Positions 8,365 through 17,083 of a stretch of 18,935 nt of DNA are shown piece by piece. Origin of the DNA: Dehalococcoidia bacterium (lineage in GTDB: Bacteria > Chloroflexota > Dehalococcoidia > Lucifugimonadales > JAGWBF01). The DNA is taken from positions 2,661 to 21,595 of the forward strand of contig JAGWBF010000017.1 of assembly GCA_021296025.1 (NCBI GenBank). The letters are read 5' to 3'. The translations under genes and the position numbers were made by a program. Below the pieces are notes generated by a model. It was not told the DNA's origin and did not search any database. It saw only the letters and a list, made by a program, of their open reading frames with translations. Position 1 is the stretch's first letter; each line of letters starts with the position of its first letter.

Positions 8365-8393
8365 TTGACTACAACTTGGGCCGATACTACCAT
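8365..8393 (+). promoter_or_regulatory. Promoter of hydrolase paralogue B
   Basis: TTGACT (8365-8370) and TACCAT (8388-8393) are separated by 17 bp, giving a start near 8400. This lies downstream of the upstream-most possible ATG (8376) and so supports the start at 8448. Confidence 0.55.
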
Positions 8394-8447
8394 ACGGGGG
8401 TTGAGAGGCGCGGGTCGAAGGTAGGGTGTGAGCAGCTAGGAGGCACA

Positions 8448-9536
8448 ATGAAGGGCCAGTTTCATGTTATCGATACCAACCGTCATGTGATGGAACCATC
8501 CGATCTGTGGGACACATGGCTGGAACAGGGGTACAAGGGCCAGGTGACTGTGGGAGACGATGGCACCTCCATAGTCGTCAAGGGGAGGTCTGTGTCTGAC
8601 CCCCGCCCCAGCTACCTGGACGTGCCATCCTACAGGCGGGTCTTTCAGGATGCCCTGAATTCAGGCTTCGATGCATCGTCCCACCTGAAGGACATGGACA
8701 AAGAGGGTGTGGACGTGGGTGTGCTCCTACCTACGCGTGGCATGTACGTAATCTGGGCGGACCATATCGACACCGACCTGTCGGCCGCCCTGTGCAGGGC
8801 TTACAACAACTGGCTTCACAGCTACTGTGCCGCCGATCCCAGGCGGCTAAAGGGTGTGGCCCTGGTACCACTGCAGGGCACCGAGGAAGCCAAGGCAGAG
8901 CTGCGCCGCGCGGTGCAGGAACTGGGGTTTGTGGCGGTCTATATGCGCCCCAACCCCCTGCTAAAGCGCAAACTCCACGACCCAGCCTACGATTCGCTGT
9001 ATGCCGAGGCGGAGAGCTTGGGTGTACCCATTCTGCTCCACGAAGGATGGGGAAGTGTTCTTCACCAGTTGGGGGAGGACCGGCAGGACACTATATTTGG
9101 CCTGGAGGGAGTCCTGGACCCCTTCGAGATGATGCTGGCCCTGATGTCCTTCATGGGCCACAATGTACTGGAACGGTTCCCCGACCTGAAAGTGGGCTAC
9201 CTGGGGTCGGGAGCCGGGTGGATTCCCTACTGGCTGGACCGGGTGGATGAGCACTGGGGAGGACCCTTCGGGGCCGAGGCTAGCAGCACCGAGGCGCCGA
9301 GCATACTCTTCAAGCGCCAGGGATTCGCCTGCGTGGAACCAGGGGAACGGACCACGCCTGAGGTGGTGGACGAAGTGGGCAACCACTGCCTGGTGTGGGG
9401 CAGCCAGTACCCCCATCCTGAGCTCACGGACTTCCCCAACGAGTTGGACTCTTTTGTGGCGGACCCTCTACTCACCGATGAGACAAAGACCCGGATCCTG
9501 TGGGACAACGCGGCATCTCTTTTCCGAATCTCATAG
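8448..9536 (+). CDS. Amidohydrolase-2 family protein (paralogue B), active-site residues altered
   Basis: This 362-residue protein is closely related to the divergent paralogue A. It shares NRHVMEPSDLWD, CRAYNNWLHSYC, DPRRLKGVALVPLQG, RPNPL, LLHEG and a GSGAGWIPYWLDRVDEHW segment. Two expected acidic positions differ. The N-terminal DxDxH reads DTNRH (Asn11 for Asp11), and the late SDYPHPD reads SQYPHPE, with Gln320 where paralogue A has Asp334. The first His (13) and the HEG His remain. It may therefore have weaker, different or no hydrolase activity, perhaps acting as a binding or partner subunit. The frame opens at 8376, but ATG 8448 was chosen because AGGAGG precedes it by 5 bp, its N-terminus aligns with paralogue A, and the promoter overlaps the longer version. 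Its TAG overlaps the stop of the convergent YtcJ-like gene. Confidence 0.85.
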   Translation: MKGQFHVIDTNRHVMEPSDLWDTWLEQGYKGQVTVGDDGTSIVVKGRSVSDPRPSYLDVPSYRRVFQDALNSGFDASSHLKDMDKEGVDVGVLLPTRGMYVIWADHIDTDLSAALCRAYNNWLHSYCAADPRRLKGVALVPLQGTEEAKAELRRAVQELGFVAVYMRPNPLLKRKLHDPAYDSLYAEAESLGVPILLHEGWGSVLHQLGEDRQDTIFGLEGVLDPFEMMLALMSFMGHNVLERFPDLKVGYLGSGAGWIPYWLDRVDEHWGGPFGAEASSTEAPSILFKRQGFACVEPGERTTPEVVDEVGNHCLVWGSQYPHPELTDFPNELDSFVADPLLTDETKTRILWDNAASLFRIS

Positions 9537-11186
9537 AGCCGGCCTTTCATAGACCACCCTGCCATCCACGATGGTCATGTCCGTATGCACCTCCCTTAGC
9601 CTCTCTGGGGCAACGGCCAGGATGTCTTCGGACAGAACCGTAAGGTCTGCCAGCTTTCCCACCTCCAGGGAGCCTTTGATGTCTTCTTCGAAGGTTGTGT
9701 AGGCGCCGTTATAGGTGTGTATCCGGACAGCTTCCTTTACGCTTATGGCCTCGTCGGGGGCCAGCGCCACGCCGTCTGACAAGGGCTCCAGCACCCGCGT
9801 GACCAGAAAGTGGATGCTTACCATGGGGTTCATGTTGCTGACCGGCCAGTCGGAGCCCCCTGAGACTATGATTCCGTGATCCAGGGCTGTCTTGATGGGG
9901 AAGGCGTAACGGCACCTCTCCCCCCAGGGCTCCAGGGTTCCCCAACGTCCCAGCCCAGCTATCAACGAAGCCTGGGTATTCCAAACGATGCCCAGTCCGG
10001 CGATGCGTTCGGGAAGAGCGTCGTTCCACAGGTAGGCGTGCTCCAGGCGATGCCTCAGCTGACGGTCGGGGAGCTCTTTCTGGGCCGTTTCGATAGCATC
10101 CACCGCCCGGGTCACACCTTCATCTCCGTGGCACACGGACGAGATCTGCCAGTTCCCCCTGTGGGCTGCGGAGCAAAAGGAGGCAGCCACCTCGGGGGTC
10201 ACCCGGTAGCTGCCCCGGTAGTTGCCTCCGGGATCGTTGGAGTAGGGTTGGAACAGGGCTGCTGTCTGACCGAAGACCCCTCCGTCCACGCCGTAGGTGA
10301 GGGAGCCTAAACGGACCCACTCATCGCCGAATCCTGTGCAAAGCCCGGCCTGCAGCATCCTGGTGCCTGCGCCCTCCGGGTTCAAGTCGGAGCCTTCCAG
10401 TGGGTAGGGGCCGAGGTTCACCCGCAGGGTCAGCTCCCCGGCTTCACGCAGCCTCCACCACGCCTGGGTTTCCTGCGCCGACCGGATCGCCGCTTCACAG
10501 GCGCTGGTGATGCCGTTGGCAGCCATCCTGCCGCACATCCAGAGGTAGTCCTCCAGGATGCTCTCATCGGTTGGCCGAGGCAAGTTGGGCCTCACAAAAA
10601 CGGCGCGGGTGTTGTCGAACATGGGCCCCAGGGGCGCCCCCCGGTCATCCCGGTGCATCGGACCACCGGGCGGGTCTGGGGTGTCGTCGTTTACACCAAT
10701 GGCCCTTAGGCCCACGGTGTTGAAGGTCCATCCCATGCCTTCCCTGTGCACGATCCCCACGGGGTTGTTGGGGGACGCTGGGTCCAGGTCATGCCTCCAG
10801 GGATGGCGACCTTCCCGGAGGCGCTCGGGATGATATCCGTGGGCCCATATCCACTGTCCTGGTTCTGTGTTCCCGGCTCTTTCAGCTACCATGTCCCGCA
10901 TATCAGCTACGGAGCTTACCGAGTCGGGGCTGAGGTCCAGCCATGTTCGGCGGTAGGAATTGGTCATATGGATGTGGTTCTCGACGAAGCCGGGGACTGC
11001 CGAACGCCTCTGCAGGTCTATGACCCTGGTCGCGGGCCCAATCCAGGGGTCCACATCCTGCCTGTTGCCTACTGCAACAATGGGGTTCCCCCTGACAGCC
11101 ACACATTCCGCCACATCATCGGCTGGGTTTACCGTTAGAATGGTCCCACCTATGAGCGCAATGTCCGCCGGAGCCTGGGTTATCAT
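9531..11186 (-). CDS. YtcJ-type amidohydrolase (Amidohydro_3)
   Basis: This is a 551-residue metal-dependent hydrolase of the YtcJ/Amidohydro_3 group, whose members cleave amide or C-N bonds in varied small molecules. The N-terminal beta-sandwich (IALIGGTILTVNP) is followed by the metal motif PGFVENHIHM (His71 and His73). RHRLEHAYLWN and the typical GSDWPVSNMNPM come later. The C-terminus reads GKLADLTVLSEDIL, the usual end of the composite sandwich domain. Glu69 stands where most relatives have Asp just before the HxH. The length is normal and there is no signal peptide. The ATG is secure: GAGGAGG lies 8 bp upstream, and a TTGCCA, 16 bp, TAAAAT promoter is found beyond. It is divergent from dnaE and overlaps the stop of paralogue B by 6 bp on the opposite strand. 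The substrate is unknown. Confidence 0.9.
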   Translation of the reverse strand: MITQAPADIALIGGTILTVNPADDVAECVAVRGNPIVAVGNRQDVDPWIGPATRVIDLQRRSAVPGFVENHIHMTNSYRRTWLDLSPDSVSSVADMRDMVAERAGNTEPGQWIWAHGYHPERLREGRHPWRHDLDPASPNNPVGIVHREGMGWTFNTVGLRAIGVNDDTPDPPGGPMHRDDRGAPLGPMFDNTRAVFVRPNLPRPTDESILEDYLWMCGRMAANGITSACEAAIRSAQETQAWWRLREAGELTLRVNLGPYPLEGSDLNPEGAGTRMLQAGLCTGFGDEWVRLGSLTYGVDGGVFGQTAALFQPYSNDPGGNYRGSYRVTPEVAASFCSAAHRGNWQISSVCHGDEGVTRAVDAIETAQKELPDRQLRHRLEHAYLWNDALPERIAGLGIVWNTQASLIAGLGRWGTLEPWGERCRYAFPIKTALDHGIIVSGGSDWPVSNMNPMVSIHFLVTRVLEPLSDGVALAPDEAISVKEAVRIHTYNGAYTTFEEDIKGSLEVGKLADLTVLSEDILAVAPERLREVHTDMTIVDGRVVYERPAL

Positions 11187-11230
11187 GGCTGTACCTCCTC
11201 GGGTTTGTTGGGTCTTGAGAGGGATGATTC

Positions 11231-11258
11231 ATTTTACATAGCAACGACGGGTTGGCAA
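11231..11258 (-). promoter_or_regulatory. Promoter of YtcJ-type amidohydrolase
   Basis: On the minus strand, TTGCCA (11258-11253) and TAAAAT (11236-11231) each match the consensus at 5 of 6 positions, with a 16-bp spacer. The start near 11224 gives a leader of about 38 nt containing a GAGGAGG ribosome site before the ATG at 11186. Confidence 0.65.
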
Positions 11259-11306
11259 CGGCAGATGTCCATAAGAACCAGGTGCAGAATCCCGTGAGTT
11301 TTCGCC

Positions 11307-11335
11307 TTGACACCAACCCCGCCCTCCAATAACTT
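11307..11335 (+). promoter_or_regulatory. dnaE promoter candidate, near-leaderless
   Basis: A perfect TTGACA (11307-11312) is followed after 17 bp by TAACTT (11330-11335), a weak -10. A start near 11342 would leave about 8 nt before the ATG at 11350. No Shine-Dalgarno is visible in that stretch. Confidence 0.5.
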
Positions 11336-11349
11336 ATCCCTAGTCCGAC

Positions 11350-14300
11350 ATGTTTACCCACCTCCATGTTCACACCGAATACAGCCTGCTGGATGGAGTT
11401 TCCCGCATTCCCAAACTGGTAGCCCGAGCCAAAGAGCTGGGCATGGAATCCCTCGCCATCACCGACCACGGGTCCCTTTATGGGGTGGTGGAGTTCTACA
11501 CCCAGTGCCAGGCGGCGGGCATTAAACCCATAATCGGGTGCGAGGTTTATGTTGCCCACAACAGCCGCCACGAAAAGGGGCCATCGGAGCGAAGCCCCTA
11601 CCACCTGACTGTGCTGGCGAAGGACAACCAGGGCTACCAGAACCTGATGCGTCTGGTCACCTATGCCCACCTGGAGGGGCAGTACTACCGGCCCCGAATC
11701 GACCGGGAGCTTCTGGAACAGTACCACGAGGGGTTGATCATCCTCTCGGGCTGTCCCACCGCAGAGGTCCCCAGAGCCATCACCGAGGGGCGTCTGGATG
11801 ATGCCCGGGAGTCTGCCCTGTGGTACAGCAACCTCCTGGGAGAAGGGTGTTACTACCTGGAGCTCCAGGAGCACGCCTACGTGGATGAGCTGCCCGTCAT
11901 CAACGAGGCCCTGGTCCAGCTGGCTGAAGAGCTTGGCCTGCCCTTGGTTGCCACCAATGACTGCCACTACGTTGACCAGGAGGATGCGAGCATTCAGGAC
12001 GTCCTGATCTGCATCCATACCAACACCACCGTCCACGACGAAAAACGCCTGAAGATGGAAGACGACTCCTACTACCTGAAGAGCGTCGAAGAGATGGAGT
12101 CCATCTTCGAAAGGCACCCTGAAGCCCTGGCTAACACCCAGCGCATTGCCGATATGTGCAAGGTGACGCTGGATACCAGCGAGCTCCATCTGCCCAACTT
12201 CCCTGTCCCCGAAGGGATGACACCGGAGGAGTACCTGGGGCAGCTCTGCTGGGACGGATTTCGCAGGATCTACCCGGAACCCTCCGAGGAAGCGGAGGCG
12301 CGCCTTGCCTATGAGCTGGATGTAATCCGCCAGACCCAGTTCGCCAACTACTTCCTGGTAGTGTGGGACATCACCTCCTTTGCCCATCGCAACAACATCC
12401 TATTTGGTGTGCGGGGAAGCGCCGCTGCGAGCTTGGCGCTGTACTGCCTGGGCGTTACCGAGGTGGACCCCCTGGCCTACCGGCTGGTCTTCGAGCGTTT
12501 CCTGAACGTGGAGCGCAAGGAGATGCCCGACATAGACATGGACTTCCAGGATGATCGACGGGATGAAGTCCTTTCCTATGTCACCCAGCGGTACGGCCGG
12601 GACAGGGTAGCCCAGATTATCACCTTCGGGACCCTGGGCGCCAAGGCATCCTTGCGGGATGTGGGCCGGGCCCTGGGCATGGGATACTCCGATGTGGACA
12701 GGGTTGCCCGGCTGGTGCCCTTCAAGAGCCGCACCCTGGACGATGCCTTGGAGATGAGCACGGAGCTGAAGGACATCTACCGCAACGATTCAGAAGTGCA
12801 GAAGCTGGTTGATACAGCCAAGCGGCTGGAAGGCACCGTTCATCACGTTAGCACCCACGCCGCCGGCGTCGTAATCTCCAGCGACCCCCTGACCGAGTAC
12901 ATCCCCCTGCAGAAGCCCGTTCGGGGCGATGAGTCCAGCGGGATACTCATGACCCAGTACGCCATGGACCCCGTAGCCAAGCTGGGTTTGCTGAAGATGG
13001 ACTTCCTGGGTCTGACCAGCCTTACCATCCTGGACCGGGCGGCCAAGATAGTGGCCGAAACCCGGGGCGCCGACATAGACCTTCACCAGCTGCCCTTGGA
13101 TGACCAGAAGACCTTCGACCTGCTGTCCTCGGGCAAGACCACCGATGTCTTCCAGTTGGAAAGCGCCGGTATGCAGCGCCACATCCAGGGGCTGAAGCCA
13201 TCCTCTCTCGGCGATATAGCAGCTATGATCGCCCTGTACCGGCCCGGTCCCATGGAGCACATCGAAACTTTCATAGAAGCCAAGCACGGCCGCGCCCCCA
13301 TCAAGTATCCCCATCCCAGCTTGGAGGACCTGCTCCAGGAGACCCATGGAGTAATCGTTTACCAGGACCAGGTGCTGCTGATCCTACAGGCCTTTGCGGG
13401 TTACTCCCTGGGCGGCGCCGACATTGTCAGAAAGGCTATGGGTAAGAAGATCCCCGAGCTGATGGCCCAGGAAGCGGAGAGCTTCACCTCGGGAGCGATA
13501 GATATGGGCTTCTCCGAGGGGTTGGCCAAAGAGGTGTTCAGCCTCATCGAGCCCTTTGCCGGCTACGCCTTCAACAAGGCCCACAGCGTCAGCTACGCCC
13601 TCATCTCTTACTGGACAGCCTATTTCAAGGCCAACTACCCCCACGAGTACATGGCGTCGGTCTTGAACGCCCGCATGGACAACCCTGAAAGGACCGCTGG
13701 GGCCATCAGCGAATGCTTCCGCATGGGCATTCCGGTGCTGCTGCCCGACATCAACGAGAGCGACGTTCTCTTCACCATAACCCAGCGCCCCGAGGGGTCC
13801 AAAGCCCTGCGTTTTGGACTATCCGCCGTCAAGAACGTCGGCGATGGCGCGGTCCGGCCCATCATAGAAGAGCGGATGGAGAATGGCCCTTACAGGGACC
13901 TTGACGAATTTTGCAGCAGGGCGGACCTGAGGGGTGTGAACCGCCGGACCATGGAGAGCCTGATAAAGGTCGGCGCACTGGACCATTTCGGAAACAGGCC
14001 CGCTTTGCTGAAGGCAGTGGAGCAGATCCTGGCCTTCTCCCATAGTGAAGCCAGCCGACGCCAATCGGGACAGTCCAGCATGTTCGATATGGACCTGGGC
14101 GAGGTAGCCCCCGGTCCGGGAATCCGGCTCAACGGCGAGGAAGCCTCTGCCTCCGAAAAGGTGTCGTGGGAGAAAGAGCTGCTGGGAGTGCCCCTGTCCG
14201 AAAACTCTCTTTCGGCAGTGGCCCAGGTGAGTCCCGGAAGGGCAATGACATCCCGGGACCAGCTGGACAGCGAAATGGAAAACCAGAGGGTGACCGTCAT

Positions 14301-14928
14301 AGGGCAGGTCTCGTCTGCTTCCCTGCGGCACACCAAGGACCAGAAACCATACATGGTGACCACCCTGGAGATGCTGTACGGGAGCATCGATGTGCTGTCC
14401 TGGTCGGACACCTTGGAACGCACACAGGGCATCTGGCAGGAAGGCAATCTGCTGGAGGTCACAGGCAAACTAAAGGCGCGGGGGGATGAAGTTTCAGTGT
14501 ATTGCGAACAGGCCAAGGTTTACGACGGAAGCAATGGTGGGACCAACGGGAACACTAACGGGAAGGGACATCTGGCTGCCGAGGACCACCTGACGATCTC
14601 GGAGAACGAAACGACCCATTACGCCCCAGGCCCCGAGGCCTCGTCCCAGCCCGAGAAGCCCAGGATAGTCCTGGTCAAGATGGTGGAATCAGAGGAATCC
14701 GAAGAAGATGCCCATCTTCTTCGGGAAGCCATGGGGGTGCTGCTGGAGTACTCGGGGGATGACAAAGTGCACATTGACATAATATCCAAGGGCAAAAGGG
14801 TGCGTCTTGATCTCCCTAATGTGACTACCGCGTACTGTGCTAAGCTGGAAGAGCGGCTGGAAGAGTTGCTCGGTGCAGGTTCGGTGCAATCCCACCTGTA
14901 CGAGCCTGAGACCGCCGCCGCAGAATAG
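11350..14928 (+). CDS. dnaE: DNA polymerase III alpha subunit
   Basis: This is the replicative DNA polymerase catalytic subunit, 1,192 residues. It starts directly with the PHP domain (FTHLHVHTEYSLLDG; His6, His8, Asp39, His40, then GCEVYV, YHLTVLA and NDCHY at about 202). Most or all metal-binding positions look retained, so PHP-linked nuclease activity is possible, unlike in E. coli. The polymerase core has PDIDMDF (Asp394 and Asp396) and KMDFLGL (Asp551), plus GVRGSAAASL and HHVSTHAAGVVIS. A helix-hairpin-helix region lies at about 820-900 and an OB-fold at about 980-1057. An Asn/Gly-rich linker (about 1060-1100) leads to a separate C-terminal domain (about 1103-1185), probably the tail involved in holoenzyme contacts. 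No intein is present. The ATG at 11350 has no ribosome site but matches the family start. The response regulator follows after 33 bp. Confidence 0.97.
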   Translation: MFTHLHVHTEYSLLDGVSRIPKLVARAKELGMESLAITDHGSLYGVVEFYTQCQAAGIKPIIGCEVYVAHNSRHEKGPSERSPYHLTVLAKDNQGYQNLMRLVTYAHLEGQYYRPRIDRELLEQYHEGLIILSGCPTAEVPRAITEGRLDDARESALWYSNLLGEGCYYLELQEHAYVDELPVINEALVQLAEELGLPLVATNDCHYVDQEDASIQDVLICIHTNTTVHDEKRLKMEDDSYYLKSVEEMESIFERHPEALANTQRIADMCKVTLDTSELHLPNFPVPEGMTPEEYLGQLCWDGFRRIYPEPSEEAEARLAYELDVIRQTQFANYFLVVWDITSFAHRNNILFGVRGSAAASLALYCLGVTEVDPLAYRLVFERFLNVERKEMPDIDMDFQDDRRDEVLSYVTQRYGRDRVAQIITFGTLGAKASLRDVGRALGMGYSDVDRVARLVPFKSRTLDDALEMSTELKDIYRNDSEVQKLVDTAKRLEGTVHHVSTHAAGVVISSDPLTEYIPLQKPVRGDESSGILMTQYAMDPVAKLGLLKMDFLGLTSLTILDRAAKIVAETRGADIDLHQLPLDDQKTFDLLSSGKTTDVFQLESAGMQRHIQGLKPSSLGDIAAMIALYRPGPMEHIETFIEAKHGRAPIKYPHPSLEDLLQETHGVIVYQDQVLLILQAFAGYSLGGADIVRKAMGKKIPELMAQEAESFTSGAIDMGFSEGLAKEVFSLIEPFAGYAFNKAHSVSYALISYWTAYFKANYPHEYMASVLNARMDNPERTAGAISECFRMGIPVLLPDINESDVLFTITQRPEGSKALRFGLSAVKNVGDGAVRPIIEERMENGPYRDLDEFCSRADLRGVNRRTMESLIKVGALDHFGNRPALLKAVEQILAFSHSEASRRQSGQSSMFDMDLGEVAPGPGIRLNGEEASASEKVSWEKELLGVPLSENSLSAVAQVSPGRAMTSRDQLDSEMENQRVTVIGQVSSASLRHTKDQKPYMVTTLEMLYGSIDVLSWSDTLERTQGIWQEGNLLEVTGKLKARGDEVSVYCEQAKVYDGSNGGTNGNTNGKGHLAAEDHLTISENETTHYAPGPEASSQPEKPRIVLVKMVESEESEEDAHLLREAMGVLLEYSGDDKVHIDIISKGKRVRLDLPNVTTAYCAKLEERLEELLGAGSVQSHLYEPETAAAE

Positions 14929-14932
14929 ACAG

Positions 14933-14950
14933 ATTCACCGGACATTTACC
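14933..14950 (+). promoter_or_regulatory. Two-unit Pho-box-like repeat before the response regulator
   Basis: ATTCACC (14933-14939) and ATTTACC (14944-14950) repeat at exactly 11 bp, with GG following each. They resemble the third unit of the pstS box (GTTCACC). They lie between the dnaE stop and the ribosome site of the regulator, so autoregulation by PhoP is possible. With only two units in a small space, chance is not excluded. Confidence 0.4.
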
Positions 14951-14961
14951 GGGAGCTTGGA

Positions 14962-15651
14962 ATGCAGCGCCGAAGAATAGTCGTCGTCGAGGACGAAGAC
15001 AACCTTCTGGAAGCCCTGAAGTACAACCTGACCAAAGAAGGCTACGACGTGTCGGCGGCCGGAAATGGCAGGGAGGGGCTGGCCTTGGCGACGGAGGTCT
15101 GGGCGGACCTGGTTATTCTCGACATCATGCTCCCCGAGATGGACGGCCTGGATGTTTGCAGGCACATCCGCGGTGATAGCGATGTGCCCATACTTATGCT
15201 CACCGCAAAGGGCGAAGAGGTCGATAAGGTGGTGGGCTTGGAGCTGGGCGCCGATGACTATATGGTCAAGCCCTTCGGTATGCGGGAGCTCCTTGCCCGG
15301 GTGAGAGCCCTGCTAAGGCGTCCTCGCCACGACACCGACGACTCCAACGCAAAGGTGCTGGTCTCAGGAGACCTGGAGCTGGACCCTTCCAGCCACACGG
15401 TCAAGCTGAACCATGTCAACCTTGACCTGAAGCCACGAGAGTTCGATCTCCTCGCACTCCTGATGGCCAGGAAGGGCAAAGTGTACACCCGTCACGAGAT
15501 CCTCGACCGGCTGTGGGGGCAGGACTACATCGGCGATACGCGGACGGTGGATGTTCATGTGCGCTGGCTGCGGGAGAAAGTCGAACCCGACCCCGGAAAC
15601 CCTGAAAGGATCGTGACCATCCGCGGAGTCGGCTATCGATTCCAGGGATGA
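14962..15651 (+). CDS. phoP: PhoP/PhoB-type response regulator
   Basis: This is an OmpR-family response regulator of 229 residues. The receiver domain (4-118) has the acidic pocket (Glu10 to Glu12), phosphoacceptor Asp54 in LDIMLPEMDG, Thr81 and Lys103 (KPF). A winged-helix DNA-binding domain (about 130-227) follows, with LKPREFDLLALL and the recognition stretch RTVDVHVRWLREK. When phosphorylated it should bind direct repeats, and such repeats precede the HAD gene and pstS, which supports the phosphate-response assignment. The name follows PhoP/PhoB usage and rests on context. ATG 14962 has GGGAG 6 bp upstream. The stop overlaps the histidine kinase start by 4 bp (ATGA), indicating translational coupling. 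It may be read through from dnaE or from a promoter inside the dnaE end. Confidence 0.85.
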   Translation: MQRRRIVVVEDEDNLLEALKYNLTKEGYDVSAAGNGREGLALATEVWADLVILDIMLPEMDGLDVCRHIRGDSDVPILMLTAKGEEVDKVVGLELGADDYMVKPFGMRELLARVRALLRRPRHDTDDSNAKVLVSGDLELDPSSHTVKLNHVNLDLKPREFDLLALLMARKGKVYTRHEILDRLWGQDYIGDTRTVDVHVRWLREKVEPDPGNPERIVTIRGVGYRFQG

Positions 15652-17036
15652 GGCTTCCCAGGTCCTTAAGGTGGCGTCTCTTCTTCGTTCTTACTGCGCT
15701 GGTCTTTGTCTGCGTGGCGATAGCCGGCAGCTTTATGGCCTTGCTGGCTTTTCCCTCCCAGGCAGGCGGCGCTCCGCCCGCTCTTATTATCACCCTTTCC
15801 AGCCTGGGGGCAGCCACGCTGACTGGCGCGATGGCTTATCTGTTGGGTAAAGGCATCTCCGCCTCGATCCTGCAGGTGACCGATGGAGCCCGCCGCCTGG
15901 CCCAGGGCGACCTTGGGCATCGGTTGCCTGCGTCCCAGGAAAGCGAGACTAGGGAGTTGGCCGCAACCTTGAACACCATGGCCAATGCCCTAAGGGGAAA
16001 CCTTCAAGAGCTGGCGGCCGAGCGAAACAAGCTGTCGGCCATACTGGAGAGCATGGCCGACGGTGTGGTCATGATCGACCAGGAAGGCCGAATCGTACAC
16101 ATCAACCAGGTTGCCGGTGATCTGTTGAACATGGATATTTCAAGGGTGCTGGAGAGGCGCTTCATCGAGGTTGCCCGCAACGTCGATATGCACCAGCTTG
16201 TTGCAAGGTCAACGGAATACGGTGAATCCCAGTATGAAGAGATCCAGTTGTCCGCGGGACGATATGTCAGCGTTATAGCCATACCCTTGGGAGAAGGATC
16301 CTCTTCGACGGGGGTGATTCTCTCTCTGCACGATCTGACCCGCCTGCGCCAGGTGGATGTCACTCGCCGGGAGTTCGTGAGCAACGTATCCCACGAGTTC
16401 CGAAGTCCCCTGGCTTCCATCAAGGCGGCGGTAGAGACCCTGGAGGATGGCGCCCTGGATGAGCCGGGAGTTGCCAGGGACTTCGTTGGACGCATCCACA
16501 AGGACACCAACCGGCTCATTGGCTTGGCAGACAACCTTCTGGAGTTGTCCAAGCTGGAGAGCGGACAGCTATCCTGGGAACTTCATCCTGTAACGCTGTC
16601 CCCCTTTCTCGAGGAGGTCCGCGACAGCTTTAGCGCCCATGCGCAGGCAAAGGATATCTCGATAATGGTCGAGGTCCATGACGTCCTGCCTCAGGTGATG
16701 GCCCACGAGGAGTACCTGCGACAAGTGCTGACCAACCTGCTGGATAACGCTGTCAAGTTCACCCCCAATGGTGGAGAGATCAGGGTGCGCGCTGGTGTCC
16801 GCGACTCCTTGGTGGAGGTTGAGGTCTGCAATACGGGTCCCGGCATACCAAGGGAGCACCTTCCCCACCTATTCGAGCGGTTCTACAAAGTGGACAGGTC
16901 CCGGCACGATGGCGGCGTCGGCTTGGGTCTGGCCATCGTTATGCACATGGTGCATCACCAGGGCGGCGAAGTTGGCGTGGAAAGCGAAGAAGGGCAGGGA
17001 GCGTCCTTCAGCTTCACCATCCCTCGCGCCGGCTAG
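15648..17036 (+). CDS. phoR: PhoR-type sensor histidine kinase
   Basis: This is the partner kinase of the regulator just upstream, 462 residues. Two hydrophobic helices (about 10-34 and 45-66) are joined by only about ten residues, so there is no large extracellular sensor. As in PhoR-type kinases, sensing is probably through the membrane/transport complex or the PAS domain. A HAMP region (68-120) and a PAS domain (about 127-230, with MADGVVMIDQEGRIVHIN) follow. The HisKA box is FVSNVSHEFRSPLASIK with phosphoacceptor His249. The ATP-binding domain has LTNLLDNAVKFTPNGG (N box), GPGIP (G1), FERFYKVDRSR (F box) and GVGLGLAIV (G2). All key motifs are intact. The start ATG overlaps the regulator stop. 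Its role in phosphate sensing is inferred from pstS and the Pho boxes downstream. Confidence 0.85.
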   Translation: MRLPRSLRWRLFFVLTALVFVCVAIAGSFMALLAFPSQAGGAPPALIITLSSLGAATLTGAMAYLLGKGISASILQVTDGARRLAQGDLGHRLPASQESETRELAATLNTMANALRGNLQELAAERNKLSAILESMADGVVMIDQEGRIVHINQVAGDLLNMDISRVLERRFIEVARNVDMHQLVARSTEYGESQYEEIQLSAGRYVSVIAIPLGEGSSSTGVILSLHDLTRLRQVDVTRREFVSNVSHEFRSPLASIKAAVETLEDGALDEPGVARDFVGRIHKDTNRLIGLADNLLELSKLESGQLSWELHPVTLSPFLEEVRDSFSAHAQAKDISIMVEVHDVLPQVMAHEEYLRQVLTNLLDNAVKFTPNGGEIRVRAGVRDSLVEVEVCNTGPGIPREHLPHLFERFYKVDRSRHDGGVGLGLAIVMHMVHHQGGEVGVESEEGQGASFSFTIPRAG

Positions 17037-17083
17037 CTGACCCGTCGCAGCCTTCATCTCCTGCAATCCCTCCTCCTCTTAAT

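Noticed and set aside
8376..8447. Upstream extension of paralogue B
   Set aside because: The extra 24 residues overlap the promoter, lack similarity to paralogue A and have a poor ribosome site, while ATG 8448 has AGGAGG.
11116..12387. Minus-strand 423-codon open frame
   Set aside because: It is antisense to the dnaE PHP and polymerase regions and overlaps the start of the YtcJ-type gene in another frame. It has no recognisable domain.
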